DNA of 64,000 nt from UBA1413 sp037447215 (GCA_037447215.1 JBBIHB010000016.1:1-64000), one strand, 5' to 3'; counted from the first letter of the stretch, positions 36,157 through 45,357 are shown. A program made the numbers and translations. Notes: generated by a model from the letters alone, not told the origin.

Positions 36157-36879
36157 ATGAAGGTAATTTGGCTGATTGTGTCGCTATTTTTTAGTGTTCA
36201 AATGCTTCCTGCACAAAATTACTCTATACTCGTTGTTGCTGGTGGTCATAGTTTTGATACCTTAAGTTTTATGAGCATTTTCGATGAAATGGGGGGCATT
36301 GGTTACGATTTTCTTCTGCAGCCCGAAGCAAACAGAGCTTTGATAAATCTTGAGGATCACACTTATGATGTAATTATTTTTTACGATATGTGGGAGTCTA
36401 TCAACGATGAAGAACAAGCAGCCTATATAAGATTGACCGAAGCCGGAATCCCATTTTTATTTCTCCATCATTCACTGGTTTCATACCAGCAATGGCCTGA
36501 ATTTGAGCAGATTATAGGCGGCAGGTATATTCAAACCTTAAAAAACGAAACCCGGTCAAAATCAGAGTTGTCAACCTACAAACACGATGTATGGATTGAT
36601 GTTGAAGTAATTGATCCAGCGCACCCACTAACAGCCGGAATAAACGATTTCAGGATTTTCGACGAAGTTTATGGCAATTATAGGGTTGGAGACCGGGTGA
36701 AACCCCTGCTACGGACAAATCATCCTGAAAGTACTCCCATAATTGCATGGGAGAATAAATACAAGCATTCAACTATTATCTACATCCAACCCGGGCATGA
36801 TCAATATGCCTATAAATCAACTGAATATAGGCGTTTGATAAACCAGGCAATAAAATTTCTGGCATCCAAAAAACAATAA
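36157..36879 (+). CDS. Secreted ThuA-domain protein
   Basis: This 240-residue protein has a signal peptide (cleavage near L-P-A-Q). One ThuA domain of the class I glutamine amidotransferase-like fold fills the rest: V-V-A-G-G-H-S-F-D near 28, D-V-I-I-F-Y-D near 72, L-F-L-H-H-S-L near 105, H-P-L-T-A-G-I near 153, and I-Y-I-Q-P-G-H-D near 210. ThuA was first seen in trehalose uptake loci, and in Bacteroidota it accompanies sugar oxidoreductases. It is 31 nt before an MFS gene, probably in one operon. Confidence 0.88.
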   Translation: MKVIWLIVSLFFSVQMLPAQNYSILVVAGGHSFDTLSFMSIFDEMGGIGYDFLLQPEANRALINLEDHTYDVIIFYDMWESINDEEQAAYIRLTEAGIPFLFLHHSLVSYQQWPEFEQIIGGRYIQTLKNETRSKSELSTYKHDVWIDVEVIDPAHPLTAGINDFRIFDEVYGNYRVGDRVKPLLRTNHPESTPIIAWENKYKHSTIIYIQPGHDQYAYKSTEYRRLINQAIKFLASKKQ

Positions 36880-36910
36880 ATATTATTAATCCAAAAATTA
36901 AATTCAGGCT

Positions 36911-38236
36911 ATGAAGAATGTAAATCAATCAAGGCTTTTTATTGCAAGTTGTCTTGCTTTGCTGGTTACCGCTATCACCTTTGCCATCAGGGCAAAAATC
37001 GAGGGAGTGTTTACCGATGATTATGGATTGACAGCCGAACAGGTTGGACGTGCATTTGCACCTGCATTCTGGGGTTTTGCTGTGGCAATGTTTGCCGGAG
37101 GCTATATAATCGACATTGTCAAAACCAGAAGTTTGGTTTGGACTGCCTTTGGTATGCACCTGGTTGGAATTGTTTTATTGCTTATGGCAAAAGATTACAC
37201 TTCTTTGTTCATTTCCAATGTTTTCATCGGATTAGGCAATGGAAGTGTTGAAGCCGCATGTAACCCACTTGTAACCGCCATTTATCCGGATAAAAAATCG
37301 AAAATGCTTAACCGGTTCCATGTTTGGTTCCCTGGTGGAATTGTTGTTGGCAGTTTATTGGCTGCTCTGGTTATTGATCAGTTAAACCTTCCGTGGCAGG
37401 TGCTTGTAGGCCTTCTTTTTATTCCATTGGCAATTTATGGTTTTCTGTTTTTGGGACAGGTTATTCCTGAAACAGAACGTGTTTCATCGGGTGTGAGCTA
37501 TAAGGAAATGTTGCGCAATGTTGGGGCTCCAATTACAATTACCCTCGCCGTAATTTTTATGATACTGGTTGCCAACGTTCAGGCAATTTCCCACACAATT
37601 ACGGGTAGTTATCAATTGCCTCTCATAATAATTGCTGTGGTAGCGATTTTGATTATTGTGGAAGGCAGGATCATAAATAAAATTTCACTGTTGTTCCCGT
37701 TCATTTTTGCCTGTATGTTGCTTACTGCATCGACCGAGTTGGGAACAACACAGTGGATCAATGCTTTGCTTGGTAATAAAGGCGTTCACCCGATGATTAT
37801 ACTGGCTGTTGTTACAGGTTTAATGGCGGTGGGACGTTATTTTGCCGGAGGTCTGATTCACCGGTTAAATACACCCGGTGTATTACTTGGCTCTGCCATA
37901 TTTTCTTTTGCAGGTTTGCTTTTGCTGAGCATAAGTACCACAGCATTCATGACCGTAATTTCTGCGGCCGTATTTGCAGTTGGGGTATGTTATTTCTGGC
38001 CTACCATGATAGGTGCAGCTGCCGAATATATACCGAAAACAGGTGCCCTCGGGATGTCAATTCTTGGAGGGGCAGGTTTTGTGGCAACCTCAATGATTCT
38101 GCCTATTATGGGGCAATCAATCGAAACCTCAGGTCCCGAAATCACGCTACGAATTATGGCAGCTCTTCCCCTCATCCTGATTGTTGCTTTTATAATTCTA
38201 AACATACTTGTAAAAGGGAAAAAAACAGCCCACTAA
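36911..38236 (+). CDS. MFS transporter
   Basis: This 441-residue major facilitator protein has about 12 helices. A loop region of the first half reads G-G-Y-I-I-D-I-V-K-T-R-S, and V-F-I-G-L-G-N-G-S-V-E-A-A-C-N-P-L-V matches sugar-type MFS permeases. The Asn/Glu-rich helix four region suggests a polar solute. Pairing with the secreted ThuA protein implies uptake of a sugar or derivative. No specificity can be read from sequence. Confidence 0.85.
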   Translation: MKNVNQSRLFIASCLALLVTAITFAIRAKIEGVFTDDYGLTAEQVGRAFAPAFWGFAVAMFAGGYIIDIVKTRSLVWTAFGMHLVGIVLLLMAKDYTSLFISNVFIGLGNGSVEAACNPLVTAIYPDKKSKMLNRFHVWFPGGIVVGSLLAALVIDQLNLPWQVLVGLLFIPLAIYGFLFLGQVIPETERVSSGVSYKEMLRNVGAPITITLAVIFMILVANVQAISHTITGSYQLPLIIIAVVAILIIVEGRIINKISLLFPFIFACMLLTASTELGTTQWINALLGNKGVHPMIILAVVTGLMAVGRYFAGGLIHRLNTPGVLLGSAIFSFAGLLLLSISTTAFMTVISAAVFAVGVCYFWPTMIGAAAEYIPKTGALGMSILGGAGFVATSMILPIMGQSIETSGPEITLRIMAALPLILIVAFIILNILVKGKKTAH

Positions 38237-38240
38237 TTTT

Positions 38241-38265
38241 TTATATTAGAATAATTCTAATTTAA
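38241..38265. promoter_or_regulatory. Extended AT-rich inverted repeat upstream of ferritin
   Basis: ATTAGAA (38245-38251) and TTCTAAT (38255-38261) form a perfect 7-bp repeat around TAA. The symmetry extends outward with a single mismatch to 11-bp half sites. It could be an operator for an iron or peroxide regulator in front of the ferritin gene, or a weak terminator of the MFS gene; no U run follows. Confidence 0.35.
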
Positions 38266-38313
38266 ATTTCTGTTAAAGATTTTTTTAGAGCTGATAGGGT
38301 TGAAACATTTTTA

Positions 38314-38321
38314 TAATTTTG
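38314..38321 (+). promoter_or_regulatory. Possible -7 box of the ferritin gene
   Basis: TAATTTTG matches TAnnTTTG and lies 28 nt before the ATG at 38350. No matching -33 TTTG at 19-21 nt is visible. Confidence 0.4.
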
Positions 38322-38349
38322 ACCTTAATAATTAAAAAATATTTACATC

Positions 38350-38868
38350 ATGGTAAAAGAGAAAGTTTTAAATGCAATAAACGCTCAGATTAATGCTGAA
38401 CAGTATTCGGCATTTTTGTACCTCTCCATGTCGGCTTATTTTTACGACCTCGGTTTGCCCGGATTTGCCAATTGGATGTACATACAATACCAGGAAGAAC
38501 TCACCCATGCCAATAAGTTTTTTAACTATGTGAACGAAAGAGGGGGTAAAGTTGTATTGAAAGCGATTGACCAGGTTGATACTGAGTTCAATGGAATAAT
38601 AGATGTGTTTGAAAAAACACTGGCCCATGAGCAGTATGTCACCGACCGCATCAATAAAATCATGGACGTTGCAATAGCCGAGAGCGATCATGCAACTGTT
38701 AGTTTTTTGAAGTGGTTTGTCGATGAACAAGTTGAAGAAGAAGCTAACGCAACCGAAATTCTGGACACATTGAAGTTGATCAATGGACAGGGCAATGGTA
38801 TTTTTATGCTCGACCGTGAAATGCGTACACGCGTTTTTGTTGACGTGACACAGGCGGCAGCCGAATAA
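38350..38868 (+). CDS. ftnA: Ferritin (non-heme, FtnA-type)
   Basis: This 172-residue four-helix protein has the ferroxidase ligands in order. The first helix has I-N-A-E-Q-Y-S-A-F-L-Y-L (Glu17), followed by Y-Q-E-E-L-T-H-A (Glu-Glu-x-x-His near 50), Glu around 94 in T-L-A-H-E-Q-Y, and E-Q-V-E-E-E near 127. Length and motifs match bacterial ferritins that store iron in 24-mers. No heme ligand or DNA-binding N-terminus (Dps) is present. It is monocistronic and followed by a strong terminator. Confidence 0.95.
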   Translation: MVKEKVLNAINAQINAEQYSAFLYLSMSAYFYDLGLPGFANWMYIQYQEELTHANKFFNYVNERGGKVVLKAIDQVDTEFNGIIDVFEKTLAHEQYVTDRINKIMDVAIAESDHATVSFLKWFVDEQVEEEANATEILDTLKLINGQGNGIFMLDREMRTRVFVDVTQAAAE

Positions 38869-38890
38869 TAAAGAATTTGAATTTTAATCA

Positions 38891-38920
38891 AAAGGCTGTC
38901 GGAATTGACAGCCTTTTTTT
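38891..38920 (+). terminator. Rho-independent terminator of ferritin
   Basis: A perfect 10-bp stem AAAGGCTGTC (38891-38900) / GACAGCCTTT (38907-38916) has a 6-nt loop and a T run to 38920. It lies 12 nt before the start codon of the alarmone synthetase gene. Confidence 0.92.
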
Positions 38921-38931
38921 ATTTTCGCCTC

Positions 38932-41118
38932 ATGGATCAACATTCGCCCGAATATTATTTTGAGCAGTTTCTCAATCGGATTAAGTGGCTTTACAACGAG
39001 CAAAACCAGCTTGAGATTAAAAATGCATGGGAGTTTGCCAAAGATATCTTAGGCAATCAGAAATTTACATCAGGTGAATTGATTTTAAATCACTCACTTG
39101 AAGTAGCTATCATTATTGTAGATGAAATTGGCCTTGAAGCAGACTCGGTTGTTGCGGCCCTGCTTCATAATGTATTATACCATACCCCCGAAAACAGTAA
39201 GGTGGAGGAACAGATCACCAGGATTTTTGGTCAAACAGTTTCCGGGATTCTTAAAGGAATGGTAAAAATAAATGCTTTAGGAACCGATACAGTTGAAATT
39301 CATTCCGAAAACTACAGAATGTTGATGCTTGCCCTGGCTGGCGATGTAAGGGTAATTTTGCTTAAAATTGCCGATCGGCTCCAGGTAATGCGGAATTTTG
39401 ACCGTTTTCCGGTGTCGAACATGATGAATGTAGCTACCGAAACACAGCATTTATATGCTCCGCTTGCCCATCGATTGGGATTGTATAAGATAAACACTGA
39501 ATTACAAGACCTTTTCCTCAGGTATGCAAAACCGGCTGCATGGTCAGATGTTGTTTCGAGGCTCAAAGAAACAGAAGGAGAGCGCTCAAAATTTGTTGCA
39601 GAATTTGTAAAACCCATCGAAGAAAAACTCAGGTCGAGAGGTTTCCGCTTCGACATGAAAGCCCGTACCAAATCGGTATTCTCCATCTGGAATAAAATGC
39701 AGAAACAGAAGGTTTCGTTCGATGAGGTATATGATTTGTTTGCCATTAGGATCATTCTTGATTCGGATACAAAGGATGAAAAGGCTGATTGCTGGACTGT
39801 TTATTCCATCATTACTGACGAATACCAAACCAATCCTGAACGGTTGCGCGATTGGATAACAATACCAAAAACAAATGGTTATGAGTCGTTACATACAACT
39901 GTAATGGGTCCCCAAATGAAATGGGTCGAAGTTCAGATTCGTACCCGTCGCATGGATGAAGTAGCTGAAAAAGGAGTAGCGGCACATTGGAAATACAAAG
40001 GCGGCAAAAGTGCAAAAGACCTTGATCAATGGCTGACCGGAATAAGGGAGATTCTCGAAAACCCGGAAGTAAATGTGGTCGATTTTATTGATGAATTCAG
40101 GAAAACGGTTTATAGCGATGAGATTTTTGTTTTTACCCCTAAAGGCGATCTTAAAAAACTCCCATCGGGTGCAACCATACTCGATTTTGCCTATGAAATT
40201 CATTCCGATCTGGGCGACAGGTGTGTTGGAGGTAAAGTAAACGATAGAAAAGTATCCATCAGGCACAGGTTGAAAAATGGTGATACCATATCTGTTGAAA
40301 CCTCGAACAATCAGCGCCCAAAGTCCGACTGGCTCGATTTTGTGGTCACTTCAAAAGCGAAAAATCGGATAAAGGCCAGCTTAAATGAGGCACAAAAACG
40401 CGAAGCCACCAATGGGAAGGAGATGTTGTCCCGGAAATTCAAAAACTGGAAACTCGAACTATCAGATGAGGTAATCCGTAAACTTTTAAAACATTATAAT
40501 TTCAAAACTTCGGCCGAACTTTACATTCAGGTTTCGACTGGCAAAATTGACACTCTCGACATAAAAACAGTGCTGAAGGAAGAAGAGAAACAGAATGTTA
40601 AATCGAGACTTGAAGAAATTTTACCTGGCGATTCGATTAAAGATTTGCCAATCGATTCGGGCGATGATTATCTGATCATCGACAACCACCTGAGCAATGT
40701 GAACTATAAGCTTGCCCCATGTTGCAACCCTGTATTTGGCGATGAGATATACGGATTTGTAACCATCAAGGAAGGAATAAAAATTCATAGAATAAGCTGT
40801 CCTAATGCACCGCAGATGATTGATCGTTTTCCTTATCGGGTCGTCAAAACTAAATGGAGGGAGACCGTCAGCCGCAGCTCTTTTCTTACCACCCTTTATA
40901 TTACAGGGGTTGACACCTTAGGGATTGTTTCCGAAATTTCGCATGTTATTGCAAAAGATTTCGGAGTACAAATGCGTGCAATCAATGTGGAATCAGAAAA
41001 AGGTGAATTCAGGGGTGTACTCAAGGTTTTGGTACACAGCTTGGAACACCTTGATTTTTTGATCCATAAACTGAGAAACATAAAAGGAATCGAATCGGTT
41101 ACACGGGGAGAAACCTGA
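38932..41118 (+). CDS. relA: RelA/SpoT-family (p)ppGpp synthetase with degenerate hydrolase domain
   Basis: This 728-residue RSH protein has the full long-RSH layout: an HD-type domain (about 35-190), synthetase (about 235-370), TGS (about 395-460), a zinc-finger-like C-C-N-P segment near 595, and ACT (about 655-728). The synthetase keeps R-L-R-D-W-I-T-I-P-K-T-N-G-Y-E-S-L-H-T and Q-I-R-T. In the hydrolase domain the H-D pair reads His79-Asn80, and A-D-R-L-H-N-M reads A-D-R-L-Q-V-M (Gln151), so hydrolysis is probably lost as in RelA. The start at 38932 is preferred over 38905, which lies inside the terminator. Confidence 0.92.
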   Translation: MDQHSPEYYFEQFLNRIKWLYNEQNQLEIKNAWEFAKDILGNQKFTSGELILNHSLEVAIIIVDEIGLEADSVVAALLHNVLYHTPENSKVEEQITRIFGQTVSGILKGMVKINALGTDTVEIHSENYRMLMLALAGDVRVILLKIADRLQVMRNFDRFPVSNMMNVATETQHLYAPLAHRLGLYKINTELQDLFLRYAKPAAWSDVVSRLKETEGERSKFVAEFVKPIEEKLRSRGFRFDMKARTKSVFSIWNKMQKQKVSFDEVYDLFAIRIILDSDTKDEKADCWTVYSIITDEYQTNPERLRDWITIPKTNGYESLHTTVMGPQMKWVEVQIRTRRMDEVAEKGVAAHWKYKGGKSAKDLDQWLTGIREILENPEVNVVDFIDEFRKTVYSDEIFVFTPKGDLKKLPSGATILDFAYEIHSDLGDRCVGGKVNDRKVSIRHRLKNGDTISVETSNNQRPKSDWLDFVVTSKAKNRIKASLNEAQKREATNGKEMLSRKFKNWKLELSDEVIRKLLKHYNFKTSAELYIQVSTGKIDTLDIKTVLKEEEKQNVKSRLEEILPGDSIKDLPIDSGDDYLIIDNHLSNVNYKLAPCCNPVFGDEIYGFVTIKEGIKIHRISCPNAPQMIDRFPYRVVKTKWRETVSRSSFLTTLYITGVDTLGIVSEISHVIAKDFGVQMRAINVESEKGEFRGVLKVLVHSLEHLDFLIHKLRNIKGIESVTRGET

Positions 41119-41137
41119 TTGCAAGCCAAAATCAAAA

Positions 41138-42529
41138 ATGAAAATACTAGTAGCACCAAATTCAATGAAAGGCAGTTTAAATGCTTTCGAATTTTCAAAA
41201 GCCATAGAAAATGGTTTCCGGAAAGTTTCACTTGTTTTCAATGTTCGCTGCTTGCCCATTGCCGATGGGGGTGATTTTACAGGGCCCATACTTTATGAAG
41301 CCCTGAATGCAAAAATTTATACAGAAAATGTTCTCGATCCGTTAGGGCGTAACATTGATGCCTCCTTCGGTATTTCGGGAAAAAAGGCTATAATTGAAAT
41401 GGCATCAGCTTCAGGAATCAGATTGCTGAAATCTGAAGAGCTAAACCCTGAGTTGGCTACAACATACGGGACAGGGCAACTCATCAACAAGGCAATGGAG
41501 CATGGATGCAGTAAAATACTTTTAGGGTTGGGTGGAAGCGCCACAGTCGATGGGGGCATTGGTATGCTCGATGCCATTGGTTTCAGGTTCTTCGATAAGG
41601 CAGGAACCCGATTGCCGGGCATACCTTTATCGCTCGGTGAAGTTGAGAGAATAGAATATCCATCTGATTATAATCCTAAAATCGAATGGGTTATTCTTTG
41701 TGATGTAAATAATCCAATTACAGGCGAAAACGGCGCTTCAAGAATTTTTGGGCCACAGAAAGGAGCTGATTCGGACATGGTTGAACGTTTGGAAGAAAGA
41801 ATGTATCACTGGGTTGGCCTTCTGGAAAAGATTTCAGGAAGGAGTATTGCAAATGTTGAAGGTATGGGCGCTGCGGGTGGGATTTCATCGGGCCTGGTAG
41901 CATTATTAGGTGCTGAGTTGACACCAGGGGCTTCTGCAGTTTTTGATTTGATTGGCCTTGATAAGCAACTTGAATGGGCTGATTTGGTTGTTACCGGTGA
42001 AGGGAAAATAGATTTACAGAGCTTGTCCCTGAAAGGGCCGGTTGCACTTGCCCAAAGGGCAAAAAAGAAAGGTAAACCTGTCATCGCACTTTCTGGTTCT
42101 TATGAAGGCGGTGAATACGGGGATTTTGATGCAGTTTTTACCGTGGTAAACGGACCTGTTTCACTTCCACATGCTATCGATTGTGCTTACAAAATGACAT
42201 TTGATACTGCTGTAAATATTGCCGGCCTATTGCTCAAAACCAATCCTATAATTTTTAAAATTCACGAAAATTTTCAGGCAGTTAAAGGGTATCTTGATGC
42301 AGGGGATTTTGAAAAATCACAGAATTCTGCTGAACAGATGCCCGAATCACAATCTTTATATTGGTACGCTCAAGGTTTGATTTTGCAAAAACGCCAACAA
42401 TGGGGTAGTGCATTGAACGCTTTTATCCGCTCCCTTGAAATTGATCCGGGATTGACACAAGCTGTAACCAACATCAGCATTATCAGGGAAATCCTGAACT
42501 TTACAAATCCTGCCCTTCTCGATCCCTGA
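41138..42529 (+). CDS. Glycerate kinase (GlxK/GarK family) with TPR-like C-terminal extension
   Basis: This is a 463-residue protein. Residues 1-370 are a type-2 glycerate kinase: A-P-N-S-M-K-G-S-L-N-A at the start, G-L-G-G-S-A-T-V-D-G-G-I-G-M near 130, and L-I-G-L-D-K-Q-L-E-W-A-D near 270. The reaction is glycerate + ATP to phosphoglycerate. The final 90 residues do not belong to the kinase: they form two helix pairs with Y-W-Y-A-Q-G-L-I-L...A-L-N-A-F-I-R-S-L-E-I-D-P-G, a TPR-like pattern. The gene starts 19 nt after relA. Confidence 0.85.
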   Translation: MKILVAPNSMKGSLNAFEFSKAIENGFRKVSLVFNVRCLPIADGGDFTGPILYEALNAKIYTENVLDPLGRNIDASFGISGKKAIIEMASASGIRLLKSEELNPELATTYGTGQLINKAMEHGCSKILLGLGGSATVDGGIGMLDAIGFRFFDKAGTRLPGIPLSLGEVERIEYPSDYNPKIEWVILCDVNNPITGENGASRIFGPQKGADSDMVERLEERMYHWVGLLEKISGRSIANVEGMGAAGGISSGLVALLGAELTPGASAVFDLIGLDKQLEWADLVVTGEGKIDLQSLSLKGPVALAQRAKKKGKPVIALSGSYEGGEYGDFDAVFTVVNGPVSLPHAIDCAYKMTFDTAVNIAGLLLKTNPIIFKIHENFQAVKGYLDAGDFEKSQNSAEQMPESQSLYWYAQGLILQKRQQWGSALNAFIRSLEIDPGLTQAVTNISIIREILNFTNPALLDP

Positions 42530-42646
42530 TTCATAATTTTTTATTTCAGACATTTAGAACCTTCGTGATTCGGAGGGATTGAATCTGGCACTTTTTTTGA
42601 AATGTTTCCACCGTGTTTAATTTTTAGCACGTTAAATCAAAATAAA

Positions 42647-42678
42647 ATTGGAATTTCAGATTCAGAATCCTATTTTTG
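42647..42678 (+). promoter_or_regulatory. Likely promoter of the TPR gene
   Basis: TATTTTTG (42671-42678) fits the -7 box, and ATTG (42647-42650) is a three-of-four -33 match with a 20-nt spacer. A second box, TAAATTTG, lies at 42690-42697. The interval 42530-42738 holds nothing else recognisable. Confidence 0.45.
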
Positions 42679-42738
42679 AGGTTCAATAATAAATTTGAAT
42701 CGGGAAAAAGAAAATCATAACTTTAAAAATGGAATAAA

Positions 42739-43587
42739 ATGAAAAAGTATTTGTTAGTATTTGCAGCCGCCTTGCTTTCATTCGCGGCATTTTCACAAGA
42801 TGCCGCCGACCTTATTAAAAAAGCCAACGAGGCAATGAAAAACCGTCAGTATGCCGAAGCTTTCGAAGCCTATGATAAAGCAATGTCGAATCTTGGGGAT
42901 GTTGAGGTGGATGCTGCGATCAATTTCAACATTGGATTTGCTGCTATGCAAGCCGATAAAAACGAAGCTGCTTTGAAATATTTCGATAAAGCTATCGAAG
43001 CAGCTGCAAATGTTTCTAAATCATGGGAGTATAAAGCAACAATTTTCAATAAACTTAAAGACTTGCCTAAAGCGCTCGAAAGTTTCGAAAAAGCTATTGT
43101 GACCAGTGAAGAAGAAAACGGGGCGCTCTGTTTTAATGCAGCAGTACTTGCATTCCGTCTCGAAAAATTTGAGGAAACTGTAAAGTTCTTCGATATGGCA
43201 TACGAGGCAGGATTTCGCCCTCAGGATGCCTTGTTTAATAAGGCAGCAGCCCAGAACCGGATGGGCGACTCCGAAGGATATAAAGCCTCTTTGTTTGCTG
43301 GAAATCAGAAATACCCAGCCGATCAGAAAATTGCATCTGCTCTTGCCAATGTTTATGTTTCCGAAGGAAATGAAATATACCGTCAGGGTGCTGAAATATT
43401 GAATGCAGCTAATACCAAAGTGAACGAAGGTGCTTATACTACCGAAGATAATGCCTATAAGGCTGAAGTGAACAAAGCAAACACTGAATTTAAAAAAGCA
43501 CTTGAGTTACTCGAAAATGCAAGAAAACTGGATACATCGAATGCCAATGCAGCCAAATTGATCGAAGCTATTAAGCAGATTATGTAA
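42739..43587 (+). CDS. Exported TPR-repeat protein
   Basis: This 282-residue protein has a signal peptide (cleavage near A-F-S-Q). About six tetratricopeptide units follow, for example A-N-E-A-M-K-N-R-Q-Y-A-E-A-F-E-A-Y-D-K-A and A-A-L-K-Y-F-D-K-A-I-E-A. TPR proteins scaffold protein-protein contacts. Partners are unknown. It has its own promoter-like boxes and a strong terminator, so it is monocistronic. The high Ala/Lys content suggests high expression. Confidence 0.85.
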   Translation: MKKYLLVFAAALLSFAAFSQDAADLIKKANEAMKNRQYAEAFEAYDKAMSNLGDVEVDAAINFNIGFAAMQADKNEAALKYFDKAIEAAANVSKSWEYKATIFNKLKDLPKALESFEKAIVTSEEENGALCFNAAVLAFRLEKFEETVKFFDMAYEAGFRPQDALFNKAAAQNRMGDSEGYKASLFAGNQKYPADQKIASALANVYVSEGNEIYRQGAEILNAANTKVNEGAYTTEDNAYKAEVNKANTEFKKALELLENARKLDTSNANAAKLIEAIKQIM

Positions 43588-43611
43588 TATACATAAACGT
43601 AATTTTTTAAT

Positions 43612-43643
43612 AAACCGCTTTGATTTTTCAGAGCGGTTTTTTT
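43612..43643 (+). terminator. Rho-independent terminator of the TPR gene
   Basis: AAACCGCT (43612-43619) pairs with AGCGGTTT (43632-43639), with an inner TG/CA pair, and T continues to 43643. The AACCGC/GCGGTT arms are shared with the terminator at 55668. Confidence 0.9.
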
Positions 43644-43679
43644 ATGATCTTTATCCATGTTTGTTCCGGTCATATTTTA

Positions 43680-43687
43680 TAGATTTG
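43680..43687 (+). promoter_or_regulatory. Possible -7 box of the M49-like peptidase gene
   Basis: TAGATTTG matches TAnnTTTG and lies 23 nt before the start codon at 43711. A TTTG at 43660-43663 is only 16 nt away, shorter than the usual spacer. Confidence 0.4.
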
Positions 43688-43710
43688 GGAGAATTTAAAA
43701 ACATCTGAAA

Positions 43711-45357
43711 ATGAACAGGATATTGATTGTAGCTATGACTTTATTGATCACTTCGTGTACCCAGGATAAAAAGTTGGACAACCTCGAACTTTTAATAACC
43801 AAAAAACAGCTTAAACAAAAGGCGGCTGAATTCGTACCTTTTACGCTCACTGCCGATTTATCGGTACTGTCTGAAAAGGAAAAACAAATGCTTCCTTTAC
43901 TTTTTCAGGCGGCCGATATTATGGAAGATATTTTCTGGAAACAGGCATTCGGTGACCGCGATATATTGTTGAACCGTACCAACGACCCTGATTTGCTGAA
44001 ATTATTAAAGATAAACTATGGGCCATGGGAGCGCCTCAACAACAATTCCCCTTTTGTGGCTGGATTTGGCGAAAAACCCAAAGGCGCACAGTTTTATCCG
44101 ATTGATATGACCCGTGAAGAATTCGAAGCCTGGGACAACCCCGATAAAACCGGTTTATATAACCTGGTTCGAAGGGGTGAAGATGGGAATTTGAAAACTG
44201 TACCTTATCATATAGTTTATGCCGAGGAAGTTAAGAAAGCATCGGAATTGATAAAACAGGCAGCCGGCCTGGCTGAAGATGAAGGCCTCCGGAATTATCT
44301 GGAAAAAAGGGCAGAGGCACTTCTGACCGATGAATACTTAGAATCGGATATGGCATGGATGGATATGAAAAACAATACCATCGAATTTATTTTCGGACCC
44401 ATTGAACATTACGAAGACCAATTATTTGGATATAAAGCAGCACACGAATCCTTTATCCTGATAAAAGATAAAAAATGGAGTCAGACGCTTGAAAAATATG
44501 CTTCCCTTTTGCCAGGACTACAAAAGAACCTGCCTGTAGCTCAGCCATATAAGAATGAAACACCAGGTTTTGATTCAGATTTGAATGTTTATGATGCCAT
44601 ATATTATGCGGGCGACTGCAATGCGGGCAGTAAAACCATCGCCATTAACCTTCCGAACGATGAAACGGTTCGGCAATTGAAAGGCAGCCGGAAACTTCAG
44701 CTAAAAAATTCGATGCAGGCAAAATTCGATAAAATTCTGGTTCCGATTGCTGATTTGCTGATTGCCGAAGATCAGAGGAAGCACGTGAAATTTGATGCAT
44801 TTTTTGAGAATACCATGTTTCACGAAGTCGCGCACGGCCTTGGACTTGGACGCACCATCGACCAGGCTGCCACCGTCCGTGAAGCCCTCAGGGACGCTTA
44901 TACTTCCATCGAAGAAAGTAAGGCAGATATTCTAGGATTATGGTGTGTATTTCAGCTCACTCAGCAAGGTGAATTTACAGATAAAGACCTCATGGACAAC
45001 TTTGTAACGTTTATGGCAGGGATATTCAGATCGGTCAGGTTTGGAGCGGCATCGGCACATGGCAAGGCCAACATGATCAGGTTCTATTACTTTCAGGAGT
45101 ATGGTGCATTCGAGCGCGATGCTACTGCCGGGACATATCGTGTGAACTTTGAAAAAATGCGGGAAGCCATGTTGAGTTTATCAGAAATGGTGCTTGTAAT
45201 TCAGGGCGATGGTGATTATGAAAAGGCATCGGAATTAATTAAAGAAAAAGGATTTATCAGGGAAGAACTTCAAAATGACCTTAACCGGATTTCAGAAACA
45301 GGTATTCCGCGTGATATTGTTTTTAACCAGGGCCCTGAGGTTTTAGGGTTTGAATAA
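43711..45357 (+). CDS. Peptidase M49-like (dipeptidyl-peptidase III family) lipoprotein
   Basis: This 548-residue lipoprotein (lipobox L-I-T-S-C, Cys16) has a zinc site of the M49 type: H-E-V-A-H-G-L near 371 and the third-ligand motif E-E-S-K-A-D near 404. Classical dipeptidyl-peptidase III has H-E-x-x-x-H; here the spacing is H-E-x-x-H, one residue shorter. The E-E-x-K-A-D motif and upstream Y-A-G-D-C-N-A-G-S-K-T-I-A-I-N-L-P-N-D-E block fit the family. It probably cuts dipeptides from peptides in the periplasm. Confidence 0.8.
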   Translation: MNRILIVAMTLLITSCTQDKKLDNLELLITKKQLKQKAAEFVPFTLTADLSVLSEKEKQMLPLLFQAADIMEDIFWKQAFGDRDILLNRTNDPDLLKLLKINYGPWERLNNNSPFVAGFGEKPKGAQFYPIDMTREEFEAWDNPDKTGLYNLVRRGEDGNLKTVPYHIVYAEEVKKASELIKQAAGLAEDEGLRNYLEKRAEALLTDEYLESDMAWMDMKNNTIEFIFGPIEHYEDQLFGYKAAHESFILIKDKKWSQTLEKYASLLPGLQKNLPVAQPYKNETPGFDSDLNVYDAIYYAGDCNAGSKTIAINLPNDETVRQLKGSRKLQLKNSMQAKFDKILVPIADLLIAEDQRKHVKFDAFFENTMFHEVAHGLGLGRTIDQAATVREALRDAYTSIEESKADILGLWCVFQLTQQGEFTDKDLMDNFVTFMAGIFRSVRFGAASAHGKANMIRFYYFQEYGAFERDATAGTYRVNFEKMREAMLSLSEMVLVIQGDGDYEKASELIKEKGFIREELQNDLNRISETGIPRDIVFNQGPEVLGFE

